This document shows, piece after piece, positions 9,172 to 16,536 of a stretch of 64,000 nt of DNA. Each line of letters starts with the position of its first letter. Within the stretch, counting starts at the first letter, position 1. The translations under genes and the position numbers were made by a program. Location of the stretch: assembly GCA_947494195.1 (NCBI GenBank), contig CANLUC010000003.1:62001-126000 (forward strand), in the 5' to 3' direction. Under the pieces are notes generated by a model. The model saw nothing but the letters and a program-made list of their open reading frames with translations, searched no databases and was not told the origin of the DNA. Source of the stretch: an uncultured Nesterenkonia sp. (GTDB lineage Bacteria > Actinomycetota > Actinomycetes > Actinomycetales > Micrococcaceae).

Positions 9172-9217
9172 ACACAGAGATGGCCGGAACCTTGCTGGGT
9201 TCCGGCCATCTCTGTGT
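9172..9217. terminator. Bidirectional terminator between katA and the converging gene
   Basis: A perfect 20-bp stem (9172-9191 with 9198-9217) with loop TTGCTG. It lies between two convergent genes and can act on both strands. Confidence 0.88.
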
Positions 9218-9231
9218 CAGTGCAGGCTGCT

Positions 9232-9489
9232 TCAGTGGTTGCGAAGCATCTCGATCAGGTCATCCTTCTTCATGTCTGAGTATCCGCTGAGGCCAAGTTC
9301 CTTGGCGCGATCCTGCAGCTCAGCCACGGTCCGGTCCTCATAGTTCGAGGCTTCGCCGCCCTTCTCGCCCTCCGCGCTGCGACCCTTGTTCGCCGCCGCA
9401 TTGGCGATGCGCGCTGACTTCTCCTTGGAGTTGCCCTCCTCGCGGAGGCGATCGTAGAGCTCTTCGTCCTTGATCGGGGACCCTGCCAT
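9232..9489 (-). CDS. Small SAP/Rho-N-like protein (DUF7218-like)
   Basis: An 85-residue hydrophilic protein. The C-terminal half ([20 protein letters not shown] then [12 protein letters not shown]) is a typical Rho N-terminal/SAP-like helical fold that can bind nucleic acid. The N-terminal half ([20 protein letters not shown]) resembles small actinobacterial proteins of the DUF7218 type. The start is ATG at 9489, with AAAGGAG upstream. It is the last gene of a leftward group with the SDR and zinc dehydrogenase genes. A role in stress, as a nucleic-acid binder, is an inference from fold and neighbours. Confidence 0.8.
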   Translation of the reverse strand: MAGSPIKDEELYDRLREEGNSKEKSARIANAAANKGRSAEGEKGGEASNYEDRTVAELQDRAKELGLSGYSDMKKDDLIEMLRNH

Positions 9490-9538
9490 GGGGATCTCCT
9501 TTCTGTGGTTGCGTGCTGATCTTGACTCTGGGTCTGTC

Positions 9539-10429
9539 TCAGAAGCCCTTGCCGCCGGTGACCGGAATGACCGACCCGGAGACGAAGGACGCCTCCTCGC
9601 TGGCAAGATAGACGTAGGCACCTGCAAGTTCCGCCGGCTGTCCTGGGCGACCCAGGGGAGTGTCCTGGCCGAACTCAGCGACGCCGTCGAACCCTGTGGC
9701 AGGAATCAGCGGGGTCCAGATCGGGCCCGGAGCCACTCCGTTGACGCGTATGCCCTTCTCCGCCAGCTCCGCGGCCATGGATTCGATGAATGCCACCTGG
9801 GCGGCCTTGGACATCGCGTAGTCGAACAGCACCGGCTTCGGCTCAGCAGCCTGGATCGAGGTGGTCACGATGATGGAGGCCCCCGGGTTCATGTGCGGCA
9901 CCGCTTCACGGGTGGTGACGATCTGCGCGAGGAGGTTCGTCTCGAAGACCTTGCGCACCTCTTCCGTGGGCACCGAGTCGATCCCTGTGCGGGCCCGCTG
10001 ATAGGCGGCGTTGAGGATCAGCACGTCGATGCCACCGAGGTCTTCCATCGTGCGGCGGACGATTGCTGTAGCGTCCGCCTCGACCGTGATGTCCACCGGG
10101 TAGGTCGCACAGGTGCGACCCGCCTCGCGGACCAGAGCTGCCGTGTCCTGAGCGTCCTGCTCCTCCTCGGGAAGATGAGCAATCGCGACATCGGAGCCTT
10201 CGCGAGCGAAGGCGATCGCTGTCGCCCGGCCGATCCCGGAGTCCCCTCCGGTGATCAGCGCCCGCCTGCCCTGCAGGCGACCGCGACCGACCCAGCTCTT
10301 CTCGCCATGGTCGGGCGAGGGATCCGTGGCTCCGGTGAGGCCCGGCTGAGCGGACTGCTCCTGCTCAGGCAGAGCCTCGTTCCGGTACTTGGTGCGTGGA
10401 TCCTGCATAGCGGTTGGGTCAGTAGTCAT
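9539..10429 (-). CDS. SDR oxidoreductase of the YdaD/YghA general-stress type
   Basis: A 296-residue NAD(P)-dependent short-chain dehydrogenase. The N-terminal tail of about 50 residues ([18 protein letters not shown]) is characteristic of the YdaD/YhdF/YghA group, several of which are sigma-B-dependent stress proteins in Bacillus. The cofactor loop is [10 protein letters not shown], followed by ILNAA and the active-site YAMSK. The end is [13 protein letters not shown]. The start is ATG at 10429, with AAGGGAGA before it. It lies 61 bases after the zinc dehydrogenase gene on the same strand and is probably cotranscribed with it. The physiological substrate is unknown. Confidence 0.92.
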   Translation of the reverse strand: MTTDPTAMQDPRTKYRNEALPEQEQSAQPGLTGATDPSPDHGEKSWVGRGRLQGRRALITGGDSGIGRATAIAFAREGSDVAIAHLPEEEQDAQDTAALVREAGRTCATYPVDITVEADATAIVRRTMEDLGGIDVLILNAAYQRARTGIDSVPTEEVRKVFETNLLAQIVTTREAVPHMNPGASIIVTTSIQAAEPKPVLFDYAMSKAAQVAFIESMAAELAEKGIRVNGVAPGPIWTPLIPATGFDGVAEFGQDTPLGRPGQPAELAGAYVYLASEEASFVSGSVIPVTGGKGF

Positions 10430-10490
10430 ATCTGTCTCCCTTCGGGAAACCTCAGGGCGGACTCTGCCGCGCAGAAACTGGCTCGGAGGT

Positions 10491-11678
10491 TCAGGCGGAG
10501 GCCAGGGTGGGGTCGAGCACGACCTTGATGCAGCCGTCTTCCTTCTTCTGGAACATGTCATAGGCACCCGGTGCTCCGGTGAGCGGCAGGGTGTGGGTGA
10601 TGAAATCGTCGACACCCAGCGGGTCCTTCGGATCCTCGACCAGCGGGAGGATCTTGTCGACCCAGTTCTTCACATTGGCCTGGCCCATCTTCACCGTGAT
10701 CTGCTTGTCGAACATCGTGATCAGCGGAAGCGGGCTGGCAGCTCCGCCGTACACGCCGCTCAGCGAGATGGTGCCTCCGCGACGCACGAGTTCGATCGCT
10801 GAGTACAGGGCTGCCAGCCGGTCGATGCCGACCGTCTGCATCATCGCCTGGCCGACGGCGTCGGGGACGAACTGCGCCGAGATCTGCGCGGCCTTGGCCA
10901 CGGGGGAGCCGTGAGCCTCCATTCCGACCGCGTCCACGACGCCGTCGGGTCCGCGGCCATTGGTGGCTTCGCGGATCTGCTCAATGGACTCCTCGCCGGT
11001 GTCGAAGACCATGATGCCGTGGCGGGCAGCCATCTCGCGACGCTCGGCCACCGGATCGATCGCGTAGACCTTCATGCCGTGATGCTTGGCGATGCGTGCG
11101 GCGAACTGGCCGATCGGGCCGAGTCCGATGATCGCAATGCTGTCCCCGCTCTTCAACCCCGTGTAGGCGACACCCTGCCACGCGGTGGGGATGACGTCGG
11201 AGAGGAAGAGGTAACGGTGATCGGGGAGCTCGTTGCCGACCTTGATCGGGCTGTAGTCGGCGTGAGGCACGCGCAGGTACTCGGCCTGCCCGCCGGGCAC
11301 GGCGCCGTACATGGCGGAGAAGCCATAGAGTGCGGCGCCCATGCCCTGATCGCGGACCTGGGTGACCTCACACTGGGTCTGCAGGCCGCGCTGACACATG
11401 AAGCAGCTGCCGCAGGAGATCTGGAAAGGGACGACGACGCGGTCGCCGGCGGTGAGGTTCGACTCCGGGCCGGCCTCGACCACGCGGCCCATGGGCTCGT
11501 GTCCGAGAATGTCACCCGGTGTCATGAACGGACCAAGCACTTCATAGAGGTGGAGATCCGAGCCGCAGATGGCGGTCGAGGTGATTTCGATGATCGCGTC
11601 GTTGGCCTGCTGGATCTGCGGATCCGGGACCTCCTCGACGCTGACTTTGTGATGGCCCTGCCATGTCACTGCTTTCAC
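10491..11678 (-). CDS. Zinc-dependent alcohol dehydrogenase, FDH-like
   Basis: A 395-residue medium-chain dehydrogenase. The catalytic zinc ligands are in AICGSDLH and LGHEPMG, and four cysteines for the structural zinc are in CGSCFMCQRGLQTQC. The NAD site is GLGPIGQFAARIAK. The long loop ALYGFSAMYGAVPGGQAEYL is shared with glutathione-independent formaldehyde dehydrogenase-like enzymes, including Bacillus AdhB. The frame is open to 11729, but GTG at 11678 is preceded by AGAGGAG at good spacing and gives the normal start VKAVTWQG. It heads a leftward group with the SDR and the small SAP-like gene. The substrate is not known. Confidence 0.92.
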   Translation of the reverse strand: MKAVTWQGHHKVSVEEVPDPQIQQANDAIIEITSTAICGSDLHLYEVLGPFMTPGDILGHEPMGRVVEAGPESNLTAGDRVVVPFQISCGSCFMCQRGLQTQCEVTQVRDQGMGAALYGFSAMYGAVPGGQAEYLRVPHADYSPIKVGNELPDHRYLFLSDVIPTAWQGVAYTGLKSGDSIAIIGLGPIGQFAARIAKHHGMKVYAIDPVAERREMAARHGIMVFDTGEESIEQIREATNGRGPDGVVDAVGMEAHGSPVAKAAQISAQFVPDAVGQAMMQTVGIDRLAALYSAIELVRRGGTISLSGVYGGAASPLPLITMFDKQITVKMGQANVKNWVDKILPLVEDPKDPLGVDDFITHTLPLTGAPGAYDMFQKKEDGCIKVVLDPTLASA

Positions 11679-11774
11679 GATGTGTCTCCTCTTGAAGTCT
11701 CTCGAAGGCAGACCGGGGAGCGCTGTCATTTCTCACTCCGCCACTTACCCTGTCAGACACCACGGTATCGACTC

Positions 11775-12233
11775 CTACCTTGGCGTTTCCTGAATGCCAC
11801 CGCGGGTTTTGCCTTCAATGGACCTGCTGGCTGCGTTCGCGAATCGTGCACTGATGATCCTCCTGCCCAGGAGGAGCACGCCCAGCACTGCGGTTGCCAC
11901 CAGAACGAAGGACCACTGGGCTCCGCCGGTGCCGCTGAGTACCCGAAGGATCATCCCCAGTGCGACAGTGCCCAGGATCACCACCAGGGCATCGGGCCAG
12001 AGTCTCGAGGGGCGGTGCCAGAAGCGCATCGCGAGAGAACTGATCAGCAGTCCCACGAGAAACGGCGTTGCAGTCTGCAGCACATCGGTCACCGCCAGGC
12101 CTGTCGAGTGATTGCGGTTTCCCAACGCGGCGAAGCCGATCACCAGCAGGGAGTCGATTGCCAGCAGCATCCAGGGGAGGACCTCGCGCGGCGAGCCGAG
12201 GTGGTCAGAGTAGGCCGGAGCGGATGAGGACAT
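11775..12233 (-). CDS. DUF3054 family membrane protein
   Basis: About 152 residues with four predicted membrane helices (MLLAIDSLLVIGFAALG, TATPFLVGLLISSLAM, WPDALVVILGTVALGMILRV, SFVLVATAVLGVLLLG). The motif GMILRVLSGTGGAQWSFVLVA is typical of DUF3054. The function is unknown. Two ATG codons lie at 12239 and 12233. I chose the second because a TAGACT element occupies positions -12 to -7 relative to it, as in other predicted leaderless genes of this window, and no ribosome binding site is present. It is divergent from the rRNA methyltransferase gene. Confidence 0.85.
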   Translation of the reverse strand: MSSSAPAYSDHLGSPREVLPWMLLAIDSLLVIGFAALGNRNHSTGLAVTDVLQTATPFLVGLLISSLAMRFWHRPSRLWPDALVVILGTVALGMILRVLSGTGGAQWSFVLVATAVLGVLLLGRRIISARFANAASRSIEGKTRGGIQETPR

Positions 12234-12239
12234 GGACAT

Positions 12240-12245
12240 AGTCTA
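12240..12245 (-). promoter_or_regulatory. -10 element for leaderless DUF3054 mRNA
   Basis: On the minus strand this reads TAGACT and is placed 12 to 7 bases before the A of the ATG at 12233. Upstream, AT-rich sequence at 12260-12285 is the only such patch in this divergent intergenic region. Confidence 0.45.
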
Positions 12246-12423
12246 GGTCTCGTTTGTCTAAGTTGACATAATGTAGATTATCGGCGCTTTGCCGAGCGGA
12301 CTGCGCCGCCAAGCCGAGCTCAGACCGGATCATCGTCCATCGATGCGCAGCGCGGGTGGTCGTCATCGCCAGCCGTGTCCATCAGCGCGCCACCGAGGCC
12401 TGCAGGCCGATACCGTAGACAGG

Positions 12424-13338
12424 GTGAACACGTCTTGGCCGTTGAGCTGCCCCCATTGCGCCATGTCCTTGGAGCCTCGTTCCGCGTCAGGAGATCTTCG
12501 ATCCACACCGATCGGCACTCGCCCTGCAGCACCCGGCAACGTAGACCCGGCTCATGAGGGTGCTCCGCAGGATCGAGCACGAGCCGGCCTCACCTGCGTC
12601 AACGGGCACAGCTTCGATGCCGCACGCCAGGGTTATGTCAACCTGCTGGCAGGACGTGGAACCCGCTTCACCCCGGACACCGCACAGATGATCATGGCCC
12701 GAGAGCGCGTGCAATCCGCCGGCGTGTTCACCGCCCTCAGTGACCTGCTGTCCCAGGTGGAGCTGTCGGGGCCCGCCCCGCTGCTCCTCGACTGCGGCGC
12801 CGGCACCGGGCACTATCTCCACCAGCTGCTCGACACCCACCCGGACGGCCGCGGCATCGCACTGGACCTCTCCACCGCTGGCCTCAAACGAGCAGCCCGC
12901 CACCCGCGGATCCTCGCCCTGGCCTGGGACCTGTGGCAGCCCCTCCCCCTCCACGAGGACAGCGTGGACCTGCTGATCGACGTCTTCGCCCCGCGCAACG
13001 TCAGCGAGTATGCCCGGGTGCTCCGTCCCGGCGGGGCGGCAGTGGTCGTCACACCCCGCCAGGGCCACCTCGCGGAGCTGCGCGACATCGGACTGTTGGG
13101 CATGCAGGGCGAGAAGCTGGACCAGCTCCTGGCCCAGATGGCGCCGGCCTTCGGCGTCCCGGAGTCCACCCAGCGCGTCGCCTCCACGGTCTCGGTGGAT
13201 TCCGACCTGGTCGCTGACCTGGTCTTCATGGGGCCTGCGGGACATCACAGACCCCACGAGGAGCTGCGCGATCAGGCCGAGGTCGCCGGCGTGTCACACA
13301 TCACCGTCGACCTCGACGTGAGCCTGTGGCGCGGATAG
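12424..13338 (+). CDS. RlmA-like 23S rRNA guanine-N1 methyltransferase
   Basis: An S-adenosylmethionine-dependent methyltransferase of about 304 residues. The N-terminal part keeps a CPHC pair and then LTCVNGHSFDAARQGYVNLL, the zinc-knuckle and signature of the RlmA family, which methylates a guanine in 23S rRNA helix 35. The SAM site is LLLDCGAGTGHYLHQL, and later APRNVSEYARVLRPGGAAVVV follows the family. I start at GTG 12424, just before SWPLSCPHC. TACCGT lies at -13 to -8, compatible with leaderless expression; the open frame runs further upstream without family features. In Gram-positives, relatives (TlrB, RlmAII) give macrolide or tylosin resistance, but this is inference only. Confidence 0.85.
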   Translation: MNTSWPLSCPHCAMSLEPRSASGDLRSTPIGTRPAAPGNVDPAHEGAPQDRARAGLTCVNGHSFDAARQGYVNLLAGRGTRFTPDTAQMIMARERVQSAGVFTALSDLLSQVELSGPAPLLLDCGAGTGHYLHQLLDTHPDGRGIALDLSTAGLKRAARHPRILALAWDLWQPLPLHEDSVDLLIDVFAPRNVSEYARVLRPGGAAVVVTPRQGHLAELRDIGLLGMQGEKLDQLLAQMAPAFGVPESTQRVASTVSVDSDLVADLVFMGPAGHHRPHEELRDQAEVAGVSHITVDLDVSLWRG

Positions 13339-13376
13339 GCTGTTGGCAGGGCAACAAGGGCTGACGAGGAGCTGAG

Positions 13377-13892
13377 ATGATCGAGTGGTTCGGAGATAAC
13401 CTCTGGGCGCCGTGGCTCGCACTTGCTCTGGGACTGCTCGTGCTCGAGTCCATCACGCTCGATCTGCTGTTCCTGATGCTCGCGGTCGGCGCAGGTGCCG
13501 CAACGACCGTCGCCCTCGCCGGTGGTGAACCCTGGCTCCAGGTGATCGTGGGCTGCGCGACGGCGCTGCTGATGCTGGGCGCGGTTCGTCCCGTGGCGCT
13601 CAAGCACTTGAAGAAGGGTCCCGAGAACCAGCTCACGAACATCGACCGGGTGGCCGGGATGGATGCCCGCCCGCTGGAGACCATCACCGCAGACTCTGGC
13701 CTCGCCGAGGTCGATGGAGACACGTGGACCGCGCGCACCGCGGGCGACGCCAGGATTGAGCTCGGCATGTCCGCCGTCGTCGAGTCCGTGGACGGGGCGA
13801 CCCTGTACCTGCGCGCAAAGCGGGAGATCGAATGGGACGAGAACAGGCCCGACACTCTGGGGCCTGACAGTCCCCGACCGGAAGGTGCCTGA
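13377..13892 (+). CDS. NfeD-like membrane protein
   Basis: A 171-residue protein with two or three membrane helices in the first 80 residues (LWAPWLALALGLLVLESI, LLFLMLAVGAGAATTVALAG, VIVGCATALLMLGAVRPVAL), then a soluble C-terminal domain of about 60 residues of the OB-fold type found in NfeD proteins. The start ATG follows ACGAGGAGC. It is immediately upstream of an SPFH/stomatin gene, the standard partner of NfeD in bacteria and archaea, where the pair organises membrane domains. A TAGGCT at 13336-13341, overlapping the previous stop, could drive the pair. Confidence 0.9.
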   Translation: MIEWFGDNLWAPWLALALGLLVLESITLDLLFLMLAVGAGAATTVALAGGEPWLQVIVGCATALLMLGAVRPVALKHLKKGPENQLTNIDRVAGMDARPLETITADSGLAEVDGDTWTARTAGDARIELGMSAVVESVDGATLYLRAKREIEWDENRPDTLGPDSPRPEGA

Positions 13893-13931
13893 GAGACCCT
13901 CAGGCGCTGCACACGTATAGATCGGAACGCA

Positions 13932-15164
13932 ATGGAATTCACCGCACTGATAGTTCTCGTGGTCCTGGTCGCGCTCGTGGTGATCATCATCGCCCGCAGC
14001 GTGCGCATCGTCCCCCAGGCCCGTGCCGGCCTGATCGAACGCCTCGGCAAGTACCAGCGCACCCAGGGGCCGGGTCTGACCCTGCTGGTCCCCTTCATCG
14101 ACCGGCTGCTGCCGATGCTTGATATGCGTGAGCAGGTCGTGTCCTTCCCGCCCCAGCCGGTGATCACCGAGGACAACCTCGTGGTGTCGATCGACACCGT
14201 GGTGTATTTCCAGATCACCGATCCCAAAGCCGCCACCTATGAGATCCAGAACTACATCATCGCGGTGGAGCAGCTGACCACCACCACTCTGCGCAACGTG
14301 GTGGGCGGATTGAACCTGGAGGAGGCGCTGACCTCACGTGACCGGATCAACGGCCAGCTCCGCGGCGAGCTGGACAAGGTCACCGGGCGCTGGGGCATCC
14401 GCGTCGCCCGGGTCGAGCTCAAAGCCATCGAGCCCCCACACTCCATCCAGGACTCGATGGAGAAGCAGATGCGAGCGGAACGTGAACGCCGCGCCGCCAT
14501 CCTCACCGCCGAGGGCACCAAGCAGGCAGCGATCCTGACAGCCGAAGGTGAACGCCAGGCCTCGATCCTGGCGGCCGAGGGTGATGCTCAGGCTCGGATC
14601 CTCGGAGCCAACGCCGAGGCGCAGGCCATCGAGACCGTGTTCAACGCAGTTCACGATTCCGAGCCGGGACCGGAGCTGTTGTCCTACCAGTACCTGCAGA
14701 TCCTCCCCGAGATCGCCAAGTCGGAGTCCAACACCATGTGGATGATTCCCGGTGAATTCGGAGACGCACTGAAGAACCTCGCCGGGGCTTTCGGCGGCCC
14801 CGAGTCGACCCAGCCCGGCCTGAGCCTGGAAGATCGTGAGGCCGAACGCGCGGCCCGCACCGAACGGCTGAAACAGCGCCGCCGGGAGAAGGAGCAGGAC
14901 GCCCAGCAGAACAAGGGCAAGCCTGCCATCTCCTCGGCCATCGCTGACCTCGCGGAATCGGCCCGGAGCACCTCCGTGACCGACGAGAACCCGCACTACA
15001 CCAGTCGCGAAGAGATCGAGGGCGAGGCGAAGAAGGCGCAGGTGGGCAACGCCGCCGTGGCCGAGCAGCGCACCGATTCCCCCGCCGAGACGGGTTCAGA
15101 CATGGAGTCGCAGCCGAGGTTCACCCAGCCGGGGCCTGAGCCGATGGGCGAGGAGCAGCGCTGA
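13932..15164 (+). CDS. SPFH/Band 7 (stomatin-like) protein
   Basis: A 410-residue membrane scaffold protein. An N-terminal helix (FTALIVLVVLVALVVIIIA, residues 3-21) anchors it. The SPFH domain follows: VRIVPQARAGLIERLGKYQ, DNLVVSIDTVVYFQITDP, TTTLRNVVGGLNLEEALTSR. Then there is a coiled coil with Glu/Ala/Lys repeats (about residues 175-230), containing three AEG units in ILTAEG/ILTAEG/ILAAEG. The last 130 residues are charged and probably disordered. It follows the NfeD gene by 39 bases. It likely forms oligomers in membrane microdomains. TATAGAT lies just upstream of the start. Confidence 0.93.
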   Translation: MEFTALIVLVVLVALVVIIIARSVRIVPQARAGLIERLGKYQRTQGPGLTLLVPFIDRLLPMLDMREQVVSFPPQPVITEDNLVVSIDTVVYFQITDPKAATYEIQNYIIAVEQLTTTTLRNVVGGLNLEEALTSRDRINGQLRGELDKVTGRWGIRVARVELKAIEPPHSIQDSMEKQMRAERERRAAILTAEGTKQAAILTAEGERQASILAAEGDAQARILGANAEAQAIETVFNAVHDSEPGPELLSYQYLQILPEIAKSESNTMWMIPGEFGDALKNLAGAFGGPESTQPGLSLEDREAERAARTERLKQRRREKEQDAQQNKGKPAISSAIADLAESARSTSVTDENPHYTSREEIEGEAKKAQVGNAAVAEQRTDSPAETGSDMESQPRFTQPGPEPMGEEQR

Positions 15165-15233
15165 GCCGAGCGGCCTCCCTCGCCTCCGGCACGTAGTTTC
15201 GGCCGCAGTGCCGCCGGGCTGGACACCAGTAGG

Positions 15234-15260
15234 GGAATAACTCGGCCGTGCTCTAGAGTT
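15234..15260 (+). promoter_or_regulatory. Candidate SigR-type plus housekeeping promoter of rbpA
   Basis: GGAAT at 15234-15238 and GTT at 15258-15260 are 19 bases apart, close to the GGAAT-N18/19-GTT pattern of the thiol-stress factor SigR of Streptomyces, where rbpA is a known SigR target. TAGAGT at 15253-15258 overlaps it and could serve as a housekeeping -10 element. No sigR gene is seen in this window. Confidence 0.45.
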
Positions 15261-15303
15261 GTACACCGAGAATAAGTCTGCCCATCACACTGGAGGAATA
15301 TCG

Positions 15304-15645
15304 ATGAGCGATCGCAGCCTGCGTGGCATGCGCCTCGGCGCACAGTCCATGGAAACCGAGCAAGGTGTCGAGCCGGCGCCCCGCCAGGAGATCGAGTACC
15401 GCACCGAAGATGGTGAGATCATGCGAGTGATGTTCTCCGCCGAGGCTGAGGTGCCCGCCACGTGGGTCTCCCCCACGGGCAAGGAGGGTCTGCGCGTCGA
15501 TGTGGACCGTCCCGAGGTCGAGCCGCAGAAGGCCGTCCGAAGCCACTGGGACATGCTGCTGGAGCGGCGCTCCACAGAAGACCTCGAGGTGATCCTCGAG
15601 GATCGACTCAAGCTGCTCCGGGAGCGCCGCGGCGAAGCCGCCTGA
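15304..15645 (+). CDS. rbpA: RNA polymerase-binding protein RbpA
   Basis: An actinobacterial transcription factor that binds RNA polymerase and group 1/2 sigma factors and stabilises the open complex. The 113-residue protein has the typical start MSDRSLRGMRLGAQSMETEQ, the basic linker region, and the C-terminal sigma-interacting helix WDMLLERRSTEDLEVILEDR. GGAGGAATATCG precedes ATG 15304, which sets the start (the frame is open upstream). The middle domain has no cysteines, so the zinc site found in Streptomyces RbpA is absent, as I remember for other Micrococcaceae. It is convergent with ppm, an arrangement also known next to rbpA in mycobacteria. Confidence 0.95.
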   Translation: MSDRSLRGMRLGAQSMETEQGVEPAPRQEIEYRTEDGEIMRVMFSAEAEVPATWVSPTGKEGLRVDVDRPEVEPQKAVRSHWDMLLERRSTEDLEVILEDRLKLLRERRGEAA

Positions 15646-15662
15646 CTCTGCGCAGCCCAGTC

Positions 15663-15717
15663 ACAGACAGCGACGGCGTCCACCTCGAACGTGAGGGTGG
15701 ACGCCGTCGCTGTCTGT
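15663..15717. terminator. Bidirectional terminator between rbpA and ppm
   Basis: A perfect 22-bp stem (15663-15684 with 15696-15717) with an 11-base loop, located between convergent genes, 18 bases after the rbpA stop and 13 before the ppm stop. Confidence 0.9.
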
Positions 15718-15729
15718 CTCTGTGTCGGC

Positions 15730-16476
15730 TCAGCTCCCGGTCAGCCGGGACTTCAAGGTCCTGGCCCGCGCGGCGAGGCCCCATCGGGTCACGTTGATCA
15801 TCGCCTCGGCGATGATGTCCGAGCTCATCTTGGACACTCCCTGGGTGCGCTCGACGAATGTGATCGGCACCTCGGCGATGGTCTTGCCCATAGTGGCCAC
15901 GCGGAAGGTCATGTCCACCTGGAAGCCGTAGCCCACCGATTCGATGCTGCTGAGATCGATCTCCTCGAGCACCGAGCGCCGGAAGACCCGGAAACCTGCT
16001 GTGATGTCGCGGACCTTCAGGCCCAGCAGGGTGCGTGAATAGAGGCTGCCGGCACGCGAGATGGCGACGCGATGCAGCGGCCAGTTCACCACCGAACCGC
16101 CCGGCACCCAGCGCGAGCCGATCACGAGGTCGGCCTCATTGATCTTGGCCAGCAGGCTCGGCAGCTGCTCGGGCTGATGCGATCCGTCGGCATCAAGCTC
16201 GACGAGGATGTCATAGCCCGCCTCGAGCCCCCAGCCGAACCCGGCGATATAGGCCCCGCCCAGTCCGTTCTTGGAGGTGCGGTGCAACACGTGGATCTGG
16301 GCATCCTGCCCGCTCAGCTCGTCTGCGAAATCACCGGTTCCGTCGGGGCTGTTGTCGTCGACGATGAGCACATCAGTCTCCGGCACCGCAGCGCGAAGCC
16401 GCTCCACCGTGCCGGGCAGCGCGTCGATCTCGTTATAGGTGGGGATGATCGTCAAGATCTTCACGTGGTGTCTCAA
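15730..16476 (-). CDS. Polyprenol monophosphomannose synthase (GT2 family)
   Basis: Transfers mannose from GDP-mannose to polyprenyl phosphate at the inner face of the membrane, supplying mannose for lipoglycans and protein O-mannosylation. The 248-residue protein has the GT-A fold signatures IIPTYNEIDALPG, VDDNSPDGTGDFA, the ELDADGSHQPEQL metal-binding region, and the VIGSRWVPGG block. It is a soluble DPM1-like domain without the acyltransferase domain seen in mycobacterial Ppm1. The start is TTG 16476 or GTG 16464 (before KILTIIPTYNE); neither has a well-spaced binding site. TAGACT on the minus strand at 16511-16516 is a likely -10 element. Confidence 0.92.
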   Translation of the reverse strand: MRHHVKILTIIPTYNEIDALPGTVERLRAAVPETDVLIVDDNSPDGTGDFADELSGQDAQIHVLHRTSKNGLGGAYIAGFGWGLEAGYDILVELDADGSHQPEQLPSLLAKINEADLVIGSRWVPGGSVVNWPLHRVAISRAGSLYSRTLLGLKVRDITAGFRVFRRSVLEEIDLSSIESVGYGFQVDMTFRVATMGKTIAEVPITFVERTQGVSKMSSDIIAEAMINVTRWGLAARARTLKSRLTGS

Positions 16477-16494
16477 GTCCTTTTCGGGGTAGAT

Positions 16495-16506
16495 GGGACC
16501 GGTCCC
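16495..16506. promoter_or_regulatory. 12-bp perfect palindrome at the ppm transcription start
   Basis: GGGACCGGTCCC lies directly downstream of the TAGACT -10 element of ppm (minus strand 16511-16516), where transcription would begin. The position is that of a repressor site, but no regulator is known to me and GC-rich palindromes of this length also arise by chance. Confidence 0.35.
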
Positions 16507-16536
16507 TGCCAGTCTAAGTGAGCTGCGGCGGAGCCT

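Noticed and set aside
10491-11678. A glutathione-independent formaldehyde dehydrogenase assignment
   Set aside because: The sequence belongs to the wider FDH-like zinc dehydrogenase group, and the substrate cannot be decided from sequence. I kept the broader name.
12424-13338. An antibiotic-resistance methyltransferase (TlrB/RlmAII)
   Set aside because: The protein is RlmA-like, but resistance subtypes cannot be told from housekeeping ones without a tree, and no antibiotic genes are nearby.
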